From Nitrosomonas sp. Nm166 (GTDB lineage: Bacteria > Pseudomonadota > Gammaproteobacteria > Burkholderiales > Nitrosomonadaceae), in assembly GCF_900112825.1 (NCBI RefSeq), contig NZ_FONE01000003.1, forward strand, positions 57,166 to 121,165: a stretch of 64,000 bases of DNA, written 5' to 3'. Every line of letters begins with the position of its first letter. The first letter of the stretch is position 1. The translations under genes were made by a program, and so were the position numbers. The notes beneath the pieces are model-generated. The model was not told the origin of the DNA and ran no database searches. It saw only the letters and a program-made list of their open reading frames with translations. Of the stretch, positions 37,667-51,500 are shown piece by piece.

Positions 37667-39166
37667 ATGGCTGATCCATTGATCATCGCTAAAACAAGCA
37701 TAGCTGATTTGGCGCTCTTGCCCACGATGGCAACGCGTCATGGCTGCATTACCGGTGCGACCGGGACCGGCAAAACCGTTACGCTGCAAAAGCTGGCAGA
37801 AAGCTTCTCCGCTATCGGGGTTCCGGTATTCATGGCAGATATAAAAGGCGACTTAACAGGTATTTGTAGGCCAGGATCGCTTTCTAGCAAGATGAAAACA
37901 CGTATTGATATGCTACAACTGGATACTCCGGCATGGGAAGGCTTTCCGGTAACATTGTGGGACATATTTCAGGAGCAGGGTCACCCGTTACGTGCAACAA
38001 TTTCCGATATGGGGCCCGTGCTATTGGCACGCCTGCTGAACCTGAATGATACCCAAGAGGGTGTGTTAACACTGGTTTTTAAAGTAGCCGATGATCATGG
38101 ATTGCTGTTGCTTGATCTGAAGGATTTGCGTGCTTTACTGCAATTTGTTGGTGATCATGCTGATCAATTCAAAACCCAATATGGTAATGTGTCATCAGCT
38201 TCGATCGGTGCAATCCAACGTAGTTTGCTGCAAATAGAAAAACAGGGTGGAGATAAATTCTTTGGTGAGCCGATGCTCAATATCGAGGATTTAATGCAGA
38301 CCATCGACGGCAAAGGTGTCATCAATATCCTTGCTGCTGACAAATTGCTAAATTCACCCAGATTGTATAGTACTTCTCTGCTCTGGATGTTGTCCGAGTT
38401 GTACGAAAATCTTCCCGAAACCGGTGATCGTGAGAAGCCTAAATTAGTGTTCTTTTTTGATGAGGCGCATCTGTTGTTCAGTATGGCATCGCCTGCTTTA
38501 TTGGAGAAAATTGAACAAGTCGTGCGTCTGATACGCTCCAAAGGGGTCGGTGTTTATTTTGTCACGCAAAGCCCATTTGATATTCCGGAAAAGGTATTGA
38601 CCCAGTTGGGCAATCGGGTGCAGCATGCGTTGCGCGCCTTTACACCGCGTGATCAAAAAGCAGTCAATTCCATTGCTGAAACCATGCGGCCCAATCTGAA
38701 ACTGAATGTCAAACAAGCCATCCTTGAACTTTCAGTAGGCGAAGCGCTGATTTCTTTTCTTGATGCTGATGGATCGCCGGATATCGCTGAGCGCGCTTTT
38801 ATACTGCCTCCAGTTAGCCAGATCGGACCGATTACGGCAGATGAAAGAAAGCAACTGATTCAGTCTTCCATTGTGGCAGGTGTGTATGAACAGGAAATCG
38901 ACCGAGAAAGCGCATTTGAACTATTGCAAGCACGAGTTGGCGCTGGCAGACCTGCAGGTTCAGATATTTTGAAGAAGCAAACCGGAGAGGGAATTTTGGG
39001 TGAGTTGAGCGATTTATTATTGGGTTCATCTAGCAAACGCGGTGGGCGCCGAGAAGGCGTGATCGATGCATTTGCGAAGAGCGCCGCCCGATCAGTGGGA
39101 TCATCCATCGCCCGTGAAATTACCCGTGGTTTGCTTGGATCGTTATTAGGTCAGAAACGGCGCTAG
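37667..39166 (+). CDS. HerA-like ATPase, DUF853 family (YjgR-like)
   Basis: A 499-residue RecA-fold ATPase. Walker A is GATGTGKT near residue 37, Walker B is [12 protein letters not shown] near residue 265, and [28 protein letters not shown] near residue 305 is the DUF853 hallmark (relative of HerA/FtsK translocases). The C-terminal ~100 residues are glycine- and arginine-rich. The role of YjgR-type proteins is unknown; DNA or protein translocation is inferred from the fold. It is divergent from glk and stands 42 bases before the DsbA-like gene. Confidence 0.85.
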   Translation: MADPLIIAKTSIADLALLPTMATRHGCITGATGTGKTVTLQKLAESFSAIGVPVFMADIKGDLTGICRPGSLSSKMKTRIDMLQLDTPAWEGFPVTLWDIFQEQGHPLRATISDMGPVLLARLLNLNDTQEGVLTLVFKVADDHGLLLLDLKDLRALLQFVGDHADQFKTQYGNVSSASIGAIQRSLLQIEKQGGDKFFGEPMLNIEDLMQTIDGKGVINILAADKLLNSPRLYSTSLLWMLSELYENLPETGDREKPKLVFFFDEAHLLFSMASPALLEKIEQVVRLIRSKGVGVYFVTQSPFDIPEKVLTQLGNRVQHALRAFTPRDQKAVNSIAETMRPNLKLNVKQAILELSVGEALISFLDADGSPDIAERAFILPPVSQIGPITADERKQLIQSSIVAGVYEQEIDRESAFELLQARVGAGRPAGSDILKKQTGEGILGELSDLLLGSSSKRGGRREGVIDAFAKSAARSVGSSIAREITRGLLGSLLGQKRR

Positions 39167-39208
39167 CCCACCATAGCTCTACCAAAAATACCCCATAGAG
39201 GCTTAAAA

Positions 39209-39835
39209 GTGCTTACTCGTCTTTTTTATATTTATGATCCGATGTGCAGTTGGTGCTATGCATTTAGCCAAAGCTGGACTGCGTTGCAAAAGGATGTGCC
39301 GGATGATGTCGGAATTGTCTATCTGCTCGGCGGGCTTGCGCCGGATACGACAGCGCCGATGCCCATGTCGATGCAAAAGAATATTCAACAGGCTTGGCAG
39401 CGCATAGAGCAAACCGTTCCAAGCGTTCGGTTTAATTGGGATTTCTGGTCACGCAATACGCCGATTCGCTCAACATATCCTGCTTGCCGGGCGATTCTGG
39501 CGGCGAGAAAGCAGAATGCTAAAGCTGAGCCGCAAATGTTGCAAGCCATTCAAACGGCGTATTACCAGAAAGCCATGAATCCATCTTTGCTGGTAACATT
39601 GCAGGAATGTGCGCGTGAGATTGGACTGGATGCGGAGGTATTCAAGAGAGATTTAACCAGTCCACAGATAGAACAGCAATTGCAGCATGAAATTCAGCGG
39701 GCAAGAAGCATGGATGTTCATTCTTATCCGTCTTTGCGGCTCATCCACAATCATGCCGTGTTTCCGATTGCTGTTGATTATCTGAACCATCAAACTATGC
39801 TGGATGCGATCAATCGCATCATAGAAGAACTGTAG
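39209..39835 (+). CDS. DsbA family thiol oxidoreductase-like protein
   Basis: A 208-residue protein with a thioredoxin-fold active site CSWC (residues ~13-16, in YDPMCSWCYAF), like the FrnE/DsbA group. There is no signal peptide, so it should be cytoplasmic. SYPSLRLI supplies the cis-proline loop near residue 170. GTG is the start, with GAGG eight bases upstream. It could isomerise or oxidise disulfides, or act in glutathione-linked conjugation (2-hydroxychromene-2-carboxylate isomerase-like). It follows the HerA-like gene in the same direction and is convergent with the next gene. Confidence 0.78.
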   Translation: MLTRLFYIYDPMCSWCYAFSQSWTALQKDVPDDVGIVYLLGGLAPDTTAPMPMSMQKNIQQAWQRIEQTVPSVRFNWDFWSRNTPIRSTYPACRAILAARKQNAKAEPQMLQAIQTAYYQKAMNPSLLVTLQECAREIGLDAEVFKRDLTSPQIEQQLQHEIQRARSMDVHSYPSLRLIHNHAVFPIAVDYLNHQTMLDAINRIIEEL

Positions 39836-39837
39836 CG

Positions 39838-41954
<2,117 letters not shown>

Positions 41955-42167
41955 TTAGGTCGTTCTAAAAGCCGAGTGTATGAATTACACAACAATATTT
42001 CCGTCAAATTTTAGCGTGAAAGTAGGGATTTGAACGATTATCATGTAAATTTGAAGCTGTAAGTTTTTTAAGCAGATGCAGAATTTTACAGTCTGATGCA
42101 AGTCTTGCACAGTTAGCGTTATTGCGCATCACTTGATTGGGCTTAACTCATTACGGAAAAAACCAAT

Positions 42168-44492
42168 ATGCTCGAGTTCCTCTTCTATGCCATTTTGTTA
42201 TTCGCTGCAATCGTTGTTCTCATTCTGGCAGTTCCTGTGATACGTCGTTTTCTGGTCACCAGTCAGATACTGAAAATTTTTCGCAACATGCTGCCGCAGA
42301 TATCGCAAACGGAACAGGAAGCATTGGATGCCGGTACGGTTTGGTGGGAAGGCGATTTATTCAGCGGTAAACCGGACTGGAAAAAATTGCTGGCCTATCC
42401 TAAGCCGCAATTAACCGCAGAGGAGCAAGCTTTTCTGAATGGTCCGGTAGAGCAACTCTGCGCGATGCTGGATGAGTGGAAGATTACGCATGAGTTGAAG
42501 GATTTGCCACCAGAAGTGTGGCAGTTTATCAAGGAGAATGGCTTCTTTGGTTTGATTATTCCCAAGCAGTATGGCGGCTACGGATTTTCAGCATTGGCAC
42601 ACTCCGAAGTGGTGATGAAACTGGGTTCCCGCAGTGGCACGGCCGCGGTGACGGTGATGGTGCCCAATTCGCTCGGCCCGGCTGAACTGCTGCTGCATTA
42701 TGGCACCGAGAAACAAAAAGAATATTATCTGCCGCGCCTGGCGAAAGGCCTGGAAGTGCCTTGCTTTGCGTTGACTTCACCGGAAGCAGGATCCGATGCC
42801 GGAGCCATGCCGGATTTTGGGATTGTGTGCCGCGGTGAGCATGACGGGCAAACAGATGTGCTAGGGATGCGGGTAACCTGGGAGAAGCGCTACATTACGC
42901 TTGGGCCGGTTGCAACCATTTTAGGGCTTGCCTTCAAGGTGTATGATCCGGATCGCTTACTGGGCGGAAAAGAGGAGCTTGGCATTACTCTGGCATTGAT
43001 TCCCACCAACACGCCGGGTGTGAATATCGGGCGGCGTCATTATCCGCTGAATGGGGCATTTCAGAATGGTCCCAATTCGGGTAAAGAAGTATTCATTCCG
43101 ATGGATTGGATCATTGGTGGACAGGAAGGCGTCGGGCAAGGATGGCGCATGTTGATGAACTGCCTGGCTGCAGGGCGATCCATTTCATTGCCGGCCACCA
43201 GTGTAGGGGGCGCAAAACTGGCTGCACGTACCGGTGGTGCTTACAGCCGGGTACGTATCCAATTCAAAGTACCGATCGGTCAGTTCGAAGGAATCGAAGA
43301 AGCATTGGCGCGTATTGGTGGTAACACGTATATGATGGACGCCGCCCGTGTGATGACAGCTGGAGCGGTTGATCTAGGGGAAAAGCCTTCGGTGGTTTCA
43401 GCCATCGTCAAATATCATCTAACCGAACGCGGACGTCAGGCGATTAATGATGCGATGGATATCTATGGCGGCAAGGGTATTTGCATCGGTCCGAGAAATT
43501 ATCTCGGACGCACTTATCAGCAGATTCCTGTCAGCATTACCGTGGAAGGCGCCAATATTCTGACCCGCAATATGATCATTTTTGGTCAGGGCGCGATTCG
43601 TTGCCATCCCTATTTGTTAAAGGAAATCAATGCAGCGCATGATACCAATCCGGATCGTGCTTCACGGGCTTTTGATGAAGCCTTGATCGGTCATGTAAAG
43701 TTTACGCTACGCAATATTGTGAACAGTCTGTTGTATGCGTTATTCGGTAATTACATCAAAAGCAATGCGCCGGAAAACAGCACGCCTGAGACGGCGGTTT
43801 ATTACCGCCAGCTGGCACGTTTCTCTGCCAGCTTTGCCTATATCGCCGATATCGGACTGATGCGACTAGGTGGTTCGCTCAAACGTAAGGAAAGATTGTC
43901 CGCCAGATTGGGTGATATTCTGAGTATGCTGTATTTATGCTCGGCGACACTGAAGCGTTTTGAAGACGATGGCCGCCCAAGCTCAGATTTGCCATTGCTG
44001 CACTGGTCGATGCAGGACGCCATTTACCGCATGCAGCAGGCATTTGATGAGTTTCTGGACAATTTTCCGGCACATAAGGTGTGGGTTTGTTTGCTGAGAG
44101 CATTGGTTTTCCCGCTCGGCAAACGCTGCAAACCACCGGCAGATAAGCTGGCCCATGAAATTGCCCGGCTGATGATGGAGCCAGGTGCTGTGCGCAACCG
44201 ACTGACTGCTGGAATTTATGTACCAACGACAGGTAACGAGCCGATGGCGGATCTCGAGCAAGCCTTGCAATGTGTCATCGAAGGCGGTGCAATTGAAGCG
44301 AGGCTACGCGAAGCTGTGAAATTGCGCCAAATTACTGCGCGAGGCGATGAGAAAATTACACAGGCATTGCAACTCAAAATTATCACGGATGCAGAAGCTG
44401 ATTTGCTGAAGCGGATGAAAGACCTGCGCAATCGGGTTATTAAGGTAGATGATTTTTCACCGGATTTTAGTGAAGTAAGCAGTAACAATTAA
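42168..44492 (+). CDS. fadE: Acyl-CoA dehydrogenase, FadE type
   Basis: A 774-residue membrane-linked acyl-CoA dehydrogenase. A hydrophobic N-terminal anchor (residues ~3-27) precedes the FadE-specific region and the dehydrogenase core (LPPEVWQFIKENGFFGLIIPKQYGGYGFSAL, GTAAVTVMVPNSLGPAELLLHYGT, FALTSPEAGSDAG). The C-terminal ~250 residues are the DUF1974-like extension found in FadE. It carries out the first oxidation step of fatty acid beta-oxidation with FAD. It precedes an acyl-CoA ligase gene by 22 bases, and these form an operon. For an autotroph this may serve membrane lipid turnover. Confidence 0.92.
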   Translation: MLEFLFYAILLFAAIVVLILAVPVIRRFLVTSQILKIFRNMLPQISQTEQEALDAGTVWWEGDLFSGKPDWKKLLAYPKPQLTAEEQAFLNGPVEQLCAMLDEWKITHELKDLPPEVWQFIKENGFFGLIIPKQYGGYGFSALAHSEVVMKLGSRSGTAAVTVMVPNSLGPAELLLHYGTEKQKEYYLPRLAKGLEVPCFALTSPEAGSDAGAMPDFGIVCRGEHDGQTDVLGMRVTWEKRYITLGPVATILGLAFKVYDPDRLLGGKEELGITLALIPTNTPGVNIGRRHYPLNGAFQNGPNSGKEVFIPMDWIIGGQEGVGQGWRMLMNCLAAGRSISLPATSVGGAKLAARTGGAYSRVRIQFKVPIGQFEGIEEALARIGGNTYMMDAARVMTAGAVDLGEKPSVVSAIVKYHLTERGRQAINDAMDIYGGKGICIGPRNYLGRTYQQIPVSITVEGANILTRNMIIFGQGAIRCHPYLLKEINAAHDTNPDRASRAFDEALIGHVKFTLRNIVNSLLYALFGNYIKSNAPENSTPETAVYYRQLARFSASFAYIADIGLMRLGGSLKRKERLSARLGDILSMLYLCSATLKRFEDDGRPSSDLPLLHWSMQDAIYRMQQAFDEFLDNFPAHKVWVCLLRALVFPLGKRCKPPADKLAHEIARLMMEPGAVRNRLTAGIYVPTTGNEPMADLEQALQCVIEGGAIEARLREAVKLRQITARGDEKITQALQLKIITDAEADLLKRMKDLRNRVIKVDDFSPDFSEVSSNN

Positions 44493-44514
44493 AGCACTCA
44501 TTAAAGGGAAAACG

Positions 44515-46344
44515 ATGAAAGCAGGGCAAGACAGAATGGCAGAGATTATCCCGGTAGATAAGGCAAAAACACTCGATGGTCTTTTTAGAGAACGTGTGCA
44601 ACGCTCGGCGCAAAAAATCGCGTATCGCTATTTCAACCCAATCAGCGAGGAATGGGATAACTATACCTGGGAGCAAATGAATCAGTTCGTCGCTCGTTGG
44701 CAAGCGGGATTAGCAAAAGAACCCCTGGTGGCTGGTGACCGGGTGGCGGTGATGATGAAGAATTGCCCGGAATGGGTCATGTTCGAGCAGGCAGCGCTAG
44801 GTCTCGGACTGGTGGTAATTCCTTTATATACCGATGATCGCGCTGAAAATGCGGCTTATATCATCAATGACGCGAATGTCAAGCTGCTGTTGCTCGAGAA
44901 TTCGGATCAATGGCAGGAGTTTCTTACGATACGCGATCAGATAGAGGGGGTACAGCGAATTGTCATACTCCAGTCTTTTGAGCGAGACAACCGAAATTTA
45001 CGCGATAATACCCGGGTTGTCTTCGCCTACGACTGGCTGCCTGTACAAGCCAGTGAAGTCAAGCATGTTGGCGATGATCCGCACAACCTTGCCACCATTA
45101 TTTATACCTCAGGTACGTCAGGTCGTCCCAAAGGGGTGATGCTCAGTCATCACAATATACTGAGCAACGCCGATAGCTGTTTGCAAATCGTGCCGGTATT
45201 ACCGGATGATGTATTGCTTTCCTTTTTGCCTTTATCTCATACCTTTGAGCGTACAGCGGGCTATTATGTGCCGATGATGGCAGGCGCCGTGATTGCTTAT
45301 GCACGCTCGATTCCGCAGTTGCAAGAAGATTTGCTGACCATTCGCCCGACATTGCTGATTTCGGTTCCCCGCATTTATGAACGAGTGTATGCCGGTATAC
45401 ATGCAAAACTGGCTGAAGGTCCCGGTTTTGCGCGCTGGTTATTTAATTTCGCAGTTGCGATAGGTTACAGCCGTTTTGAACGTCAGCAGGGAAGGGGGAA
45501 CTGGCGGTTCACACATCTGTTCTGGCCATTACTGAAGAAACTGGTGGCTGATAAAGTGATGGGTAAATTGGGCGGCCGGTTGCGGTTTGTGATGAGCGGC
45601 GGTGCCGCGTTATCGGCGGAAGTTTCACGTATCTTCATCGGCCTGGGATTGCCTATCCTGCAAGGATACGGGATGACGGAAAGCAGCCCGGTCGCCTGTG
45701 CCAACCGGCTTGAAGATAACGTGCCGGCCAGTGTCGGTTTGCCGATTCCCGGGGTAGAGGTCAAACTGGGCGAGAACAATGCATTGCTGATTCGCGGGCC
45801 TAATGTGATGCTGGGTTACTGGAATAATCCGGAAGCCACGAAAGCCGTCCTTTCACCGGATGGCTGGCTCAACTCGGGCGATATCGCTTCCATTGACGCA
45901 CAAGGCCACGTCACTATTACCGGCCGACTGAAAGAAATCATTGTCTTGTCTACCGGCGAAAAAGTACCGCCGGCGGATATGGAAGCGGCTATTTTGCGCG
46001 ATCCGTTATTTGAGCAGGTGATGCTGGTCGGTGAAATGCGTTCCTATTTGAGTGTTTTGGCTGTTTTGAATCCATCCCGCTGGCAAGCTTTCATCGCACA
46101 GCATGGGTTGAATGATAACCTGGATAATGAGCAGCAAAGACAGCAGATTGAAGAGATTTTGTTGGACAGAATCACTCAGCAAACGAATGGATTTCCGGGC
46201 TATGCCAGAATACGCCGTGTTGCAGTCGTTCAGGAACCCTGGAGTGTTGAGAACGGTTTGATGACACCTACCATGAAGCTAAAACGAGCGAAGGTGATGG
46301 AGAAATACCAGGCGGAAATCGATAGGCTTTATAAGGGACATTAG
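44515..46344 (+). CDS. Long-chain fatty acid--CoA ligase
   Basis: A 609-residue AMP-dependent synthetase (ANL superfamily), like the FadD15/LACS-type enzymes with a long N-terminal lid-domain region. The P-loop-like core IIYTSGTSGRPKGVMLSH is at about residues 198-215; YGMTESSPVACANR (A5), LNSGDIASIDAQGHV (A7) and GRLKEIIVLSTGEKV (A8/A10 region) follow. It activates fatty acids to acyl-CoA through an acyl-adenylate. AAAGGGAAAACG precedes the ATG. It sits directly after fadE. Confidence 0.92.
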   Translation: MKAGQDRMAEIIPVDKAKTLDGLFRERVQRSAQKIAYRYFNPISEEWDNYTWEQMNQFVARWQAGLAKEPLVAGDRVAVMMKNCPEWVMFEQAALGLGLVVIPLYTDDRAENAAYIINDANVKLLLLENSDQWQEFLTIRDQIEGVQRIVILQSFERDNRNLRDNTRVVFAYDWLPVQASEVKHVGDDPHNLATIIYTSGTSGRPKGVMLSHHNILSNADSCLQIVPVLPDDVLLSFLPLSHTFERTAGYYVPMMAGAVIAYARSIPQLQEDLLTIRPTLLISVPRIYERVYAGIHAKLAEGPGFARWLFNFAVAIGYSRFERQQGRGNWRFTHLFWPLLKKLVADKVMGKLGGRLRFVMSGGAALSAEVSRIFIGLGLPILQGYGMTESSPVACANRLEDNVPASVGLPIPGVEVKLGENNALLIRGPNVMLGYWNNPEATKAVLSPDGWLNSGDIASIDAQGHVTITGRLKEIIVLSTGEKVPPADMEAAILRDPLFEQVMLVGEMRSYLSVLAVLNPSRWQAFIAQHGLNDNLDNEQQRQQIEEILLDRITQQTNGFPGYARIRRVAVVQEPWSVENGLMTPTMKLKRAKVMEKYQAEIDRLYKGH

Positions 46345-46590
46345 GATTGCTAATGATAATCCGATTGTCAATAAAAGTTTTTTCTTAATTAGTAGCATGA
46401 TCTTCTCTCTGCATTCGTAGTAACAAATGCGAATCTTTCAGAGATTCCTTGAATGCATATCCATCATAAACTGCTCAGGTTGTCAGTAGGATTTTTCCGG
46501 CGTAGTATCCATTTAGTTATTTTAAATAACGCAATAAGCATTTCTTTCAAGTAAGTTTTTTTGATAAATCCTTTTGAAGGAGTTCTTGAT

Positions 46591-48468
46591 ATGGCTACGA
46601 CAGTGATTAACTTATCAAGTCTTGATGGCACTAATGGTTTTTCTATGACTGGCGCATCGCAGGATTTTTCTGAATTATCGGTCAGCGGTGTAGGGGATAT
46701 TAATGACGATAATTTTGATGATGTCATTATCGGTGCCGATCAAGCTGACTCGAGTGGCTTTAGATCTGGATCCAGTTATGTTGTTTTTGGCAAGGCTTCC
46801 GGTTTTGATGACACGATAAATTTGTCCAGCCTCGATGGCAACAATGGATTCCGCCTGGATGGGGTAGCGGCATGGGATTCTTTGGGCAGATCTGTCAGTA
46901 GCGCGGGGGATATCAATGGTGATGGCTTTGATGATGTGATTACCGGTGCTCCTGGTGCTGATGGCAATAATGGCGATAACTACTACGGCCTTAACGGGGG
47001 TTCTAGTTATGTAGTATTTGGCAAGGCTTCCGGTTTTGATGCCATGGTGGATTTATCCAGCCTAGATGGCAGTAACGGTTTCCGTTTGGATGGATCGGGG
47101 AATAATAATACGGGCACATCAGTCAGCAATGCAGGTGATGTCAATGGTGATGGTTTTGATGATGTGATTATCGGCGCAGAATTTGCTGGTGGTAGCTACG
47201 ATTATACCGGGGCCAGTTATGTAGTTTTTGGCAAGGCTTCCGGTTTCGAAGCCAAAATGAATCTATCCAGTATCAATGGCACGAACGGTTTCAGCATGAA
47301 TGGGATAGAGAAGTATGATCGTTTTGGCCATTCGGTTAGTAACGCGGGAGACATCAATGGTGATGGTTTTGATGATTTAATTGTCTCGACGGCTGATAGG
47401 TATAGTAAAACCTTCTCCAGCTACGTAGTGCTTGGTAAAGCTTCCGGTTTTGACGCTACGTTGGATTTATCCAGTCTCGATGGCACAAACGGCTTTCGCT
47501 TGGATGGAGAAGCGGGATTCGAACGGTCGGTCAGCAATGCAGGGGACGTCAACAACGACGGTTTCGATGATGTAAGTGTCAATGTCTCCCAAGATATGAG
47601 TTATATAGTATTTGGCAAGGCTTCCGGTTTTGACGCTACGTTGGATTTATCCAGTCTCGATGGCACAAACGGCTTTCGCCAAGACGGAGGGCCTATAAGT
47701 AATGCAGGAGATGTCAATGGCGATGGTTTTGATGATGTGGTTATCTCCAACTACGTAGTATTTGGCAAGGCTTCCGGTTTTGATACTAATATTGATTTAT
47801 CCAGTCTCGACAGCAATAGCGGTTTTCGCCTGGAAGGGCCGAGCGGACCAATCAGCAGTGCAGGTGACGTCAACGGCGACGGATTTGACGATCTGATTGT
47901 TCCAGGAGTTAATCCCAGTAACTCTGGCTCCAGTTACGTGGTATTTGGCAGAAGCAGCTTTACTGATAATGGTGTGATACGGGGTACTCCCGAGGATGAT
48001 ATCCTCACTGGTACTTCGGCAGCAGAACGCTTCGAGGCGGGTGACGGTAACGATCGAATGATCGGCCGCGGCGGTGCGGATGTGTTTCTGGGTGAAGCAG
48101 GCAATGACTATATCCGAATATCCGATCTGAGCTTCGAGTCTGTGAATGGCGGCATCGGCAACGATGCGCTGGCCTTGGGCGGCAGCGGTTTGAATCTGAA
48201 TCTGACCGTTATGGCTGGCAAGATCAGCGGCATCGAGACCATTCGCCTGTTTGGCACCGGCGATAATACCTTGACGTTAACCGCCGCGGATGTACTCAAC
48301 CTGTCGGATACCAGCAATACCTTGAAAGTCAATGGTAATGCCGGTGATCGCATCGTTGGATTAAGCCATGGCTGGGGAGATGGCGGTGTTCATGGTGATT
48401 TCCATACCTACTTCAACGATGCGGCGGTGCTGCTGGTGGGCGTCAATGTGGCGACAGATTTTGCGTAA
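46591..48468 (+). CDS. FG-GAP seven-repeat protein with RTX-like tail (single unit)
   Basis: A 625-residue protein built from seven ~60-residue repeats, each like SVSNAGDVNGDGFDDVIIG...SSYVVFGKASGF..DLSSLDG.NGFRLDG. The DVNGDGFDD part resembles a calcium-binding EF-hand-like loop, and seven FG-GAP repeats usually make a beta-propeller. After them (residue ~470 on) come RTX-like nonapeptides AGDGNDRMI, GRGGADVFL, GEAGNDYIR and a ~110-residue tail ending VNVATDFA. No signal peptide is present, so type I secretion is likely but not shown. The start is ATG 46591 with GAAGGAG eight bases before. Probably a surface or secreted adhesive protein. Confidence 0.82.
   Translation: MATTVINLSSLDGTNGFSMTGASQDFSELSVSGVGDINDDNFDDVIIGADQADSSGFRSGSSYVVFGKASGFDDTINLSSLDGNNGFRLDGVAAWDSLGRSVSSAGDINGDGFDDVITGAPGADGNNGDNYYGLNGGSSYVVFGKASGFDAMVDLSSLDGSNGFRLDGSGNNNTGTSVSNAGDVNGDGFDDVIIGAEFAGGSYDYTGASYVVFGKASGFEAKMNLSSINGTNGFSMNGIEKYDRFGHSVSNAGDINGDGFDDLIVSTADRYSKTFSSYVVLGKASGFDATLDLSSLDGTNGFRLDGEAGFERSVSNAGDVNNDGFDDVSVNVSQDMSYIVFGKASGFDATLDLSSLDGTNGFRQDGGPISNAGDVNGDGFDDVVISNYVVFGKASGFDTNIDLSSLDSNSGFRLEGPSGPISSAGDVNGDGFDDLIVPGVNPSNSGSSYVVFGRSSFTDNGVIRGTPEDDILTGTSAAERFEAGDGNDRMIGRGGADVFLGEAGNDYIRISDLSFESVNGGIGNDALALGGSGLNLNLTVMAGKISGIETIRLFGTGDNTLTLTAADVLNLSDTSNTLKVNGNAGDRIVGLSHGWGDGGVHGDFHTYFNDAAVLLVGVNVATDFA
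47440..47499 (+). repeat. 60-bp exact direct repeat, copy 1 (other copy 47620-47679)
   Basis: Bases 47440-47499 and 47620-47679 are identical over 60 bases, at a distance of 180 bases (one repeat unit). They encode part of two neighbouring FG-GAP repeats. The exact match at DNA level points to recent duplication or gene conversion. Confidence 0.85.
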
Positions 48469-48541
48469 CGAAAAGTTGCACAAATGGTGCTTGCGGTATT
48501 CTGAAGCAGCTAGAGGAATCATTTTATAAGGAGCTTAGATT

Positions 48542-51500
48542 ATGACAATACCGATAATTAATGTATCCACACTTAATGGCAATAATGGGTTCCGTTTAGA
48601 TGGGGAAATAATTTTTCAGTATCATTCCGGTGAAACAGTCAGCAGTGCAGGTGATATCAATGGCGATGGTTTTGATGACGTGATGATTGGTGCTCCATAT
48701 GTGTATCGGCATTTCCTTGTCGAGGGCTTGAGTTATGTGGTTTTTGGCAAGGCTTCCGGTTTCGATGCAATTATGAATTTATCCAGCGTGGACGGCTTTC
48801 GTCTTAGAGATTTTTCTGCTGCATCCGCGTTTATAGTCAGCGATGCAGGCGATATTAATGGCGATGGTTTCGATGATGTAATTATTGGGGCTCGGGGTCG
48901 TGTTGGCGATTATCCTCCTTATACGCGTGACCCAGGCGCTGCTTATGTGGTTTTTGGCAAGGCTTCTGGTTTTGATGCGGAAATTAATTTATCTACTCTC
49001 GGTGGCAGCCAGGGGTTCCGCCTGGATATAGGGGGAGGTATAGGCGTTTCGGTAAGCAGTGCCGGCGACGTCAATGGCGATGGCTTTGATGATGTGATTG
49101 TGGGTGCCAATAGTGCCGGTTATGTGGTGTTTGGCCAAGCTACCGGTTTTTCTGCCACGCTGGATTTATCCAGTCTGGATGGGAATAATGGTTTTCGCCT
49201 CGTTGGTAACGCGCCGTATGATCAGGTGGGCGGATCAGTCAGTAGTGCAGGGGATGTCAATGGTGATGGTTTTGATGATGTGATTGTTAGTGCGCTTTAT
49301 TCTGGTTCTAGCTACGTGGTGTTTGGTAAGAGTTCCAATTTTGAAGTTGCCCTGGATTTATCAAATCTCGACGGCAGCAACGGCTTCCATTTAGTTGACT
49401 TGGAAAATAATTCTCTTAGCACATCAGTCAGCAATGCGGGAGACATCAACGGCGACGGTTTTGATGATGTGATTATTGGTACCCCTCGTTCTGACCCGAA
49501 CGGTAGCTACTCCGGCTCCAGTTATGTAGTATTTGGCAAGGCATCGGGTTTCAGTGCCACGTTCGATTTATCCGGCCTGGATGGGAATAATGGTTTTCGC
49601 CTCGTTGGTAACGCGCCGTATGATCAGGTGGGCGGATCAGTCAGTGGTGCAGGGGATGTCAATGGTGATGGTTTTGATGATGTGATTGTCAATGCTGCTG
49701 ATTCGTGTTACGTGGTGTTTGGCAAGGCTTCCGGTTTCGATGCTGTCATGAATTTATCCAGCCTGGACGACAATAGTGGGTTTCGTTTAGAGGGAATGAA
49801 TAGGGCTTCTGCGAGTTCGGTAAGCAGTGCCGGGGATGTCAACGGTGACGGTTTTGATGATTTGATTGTCGGTGACCCCAGTGCTATTGTTGAAAATGAA
49901 GGTAATTATGGTGCCAGTTATGTGGTGTTTGGTAAAAGCGATTTTACTGGTGATGTCATACTTGGTACCCCGGGAGATGATACCCTCACGGGTACTTCAT
50001 CAGTGGAGCGTTTCGAGGCGGGTGACGGCAATGATCAAATGATCGGCCGCGGCGGGGCGGATGTGTTTCATGGTGAGGCCGGGAACGATAACATTGTGGT
50101 CCCGGATCTTGATTTTCAACAGGTGGATGGTGGCACCGGCGACGATACGCTGGTATTGGAGGCTGGTGGCATCAATTTGAATCTGGCCGACTTTCACGTC
50201 ACCATCGATGGCATCGAAACCATTGATCTGACTGGTAGCGGTGATAATACATTGATGCTCACCTTGCCGGACTTGTTGAGCTTGTCTGACACTACCGATA
50301 CTTTTACAGTCAATGGCGATGCGGGTGATCGTGTTGGGCTAAGAAATAATGGCTGGAAGGATGGCGGCATCGAGGGCGATTATCATGTTTTTACCAATAA
50401 TGGGACGCTGTTGCGGGTAAATAGGGCTGTGTTTACAATAGAAGAAGATGTGATCAATTTAGCCGATCTCGACGGCACTAACGGTTTTCGGTTGGATGGA
50501 GTGACTGAGGAGGATTTTTCCGGAATATGGGTCAGCAATGCCGGGGACGTTAACAGCGACGGTTTCGATGATGTGATTGTCGGTGCTCACGGTGCTGACT
50601 CCAGTTATGTGATATTTGGCAAAACTTCCGGTTTTGCTGCTGCGATGGATTTATCCAGTCTCGACGGTAACAATGGTTTTCGTCTAGATGGCGCGGGCGC
50701 ATCGGGCTTTTCAGTCAGCAATGCAGGGGATGTCAACGGTGATGGTTTTGATGATGTGATTGTTGGCGCTCCCCTTGCTGGCTCCAGTTTCGTAGTATTT
50801 GGTAAAGCTGCCGGTTTTGCTGCTGCGATGGATTTATCCAGTCTCGACGGTAGCAATGGTTTTCGTCTAGATGGGGGAGGCTGGTCGGTAAGTAATGCAG
50901 GAGATGTTAACGGTGATGGTTTTGATGATCTAATTGTTGGTGCGCACGGGTCCAGTTACGTGGTGTTTGGCAGGGCTACCGGCTTTGCCGCTACGATGGA
51001 TCTATCCAGCCTTGATGGCAATAATGGTTTCCGCCTGAATAGTGCGGATTCGGACAGATCGGTCAGCGGTGCTGGGGATGTCAATGGTGATGGTTTTGAT
51101 GATTTACTAGTAGGGACTCCCGGGGCCCTAAAAGGCTCTGGGTCAAGTTATGTGGTTTTTGGCAAGGCTTCGGGTTTTGCTGCAACTATGGATTTGTCCA
51201 GCTTAGATGGCAGCAATGGTTTCCGTCTTGATGGCGTGGCAGAAGAGGATCGTTCGGGCTACTCTGTCAGTGGTGCCGGAGACGTCAACGGCGATGGTTT
51301 TGATGATTTGATTGTGGGGGCCCCTTATACTAACCCGAACGGTATCGGCTTGGGCTCCGCTTATGTGGTGTTTGGCAAGGCGACTGATTTTGCTGCAACT
51401 ATGGATTTGTCCAGCTTAGATGGCAGCAATGGTTTCCGTCTTGATAGCGTTGCAGTGGATCTTTCTGGCTTCTCTGTCAGTGACGCAGGTGACGTCAATG

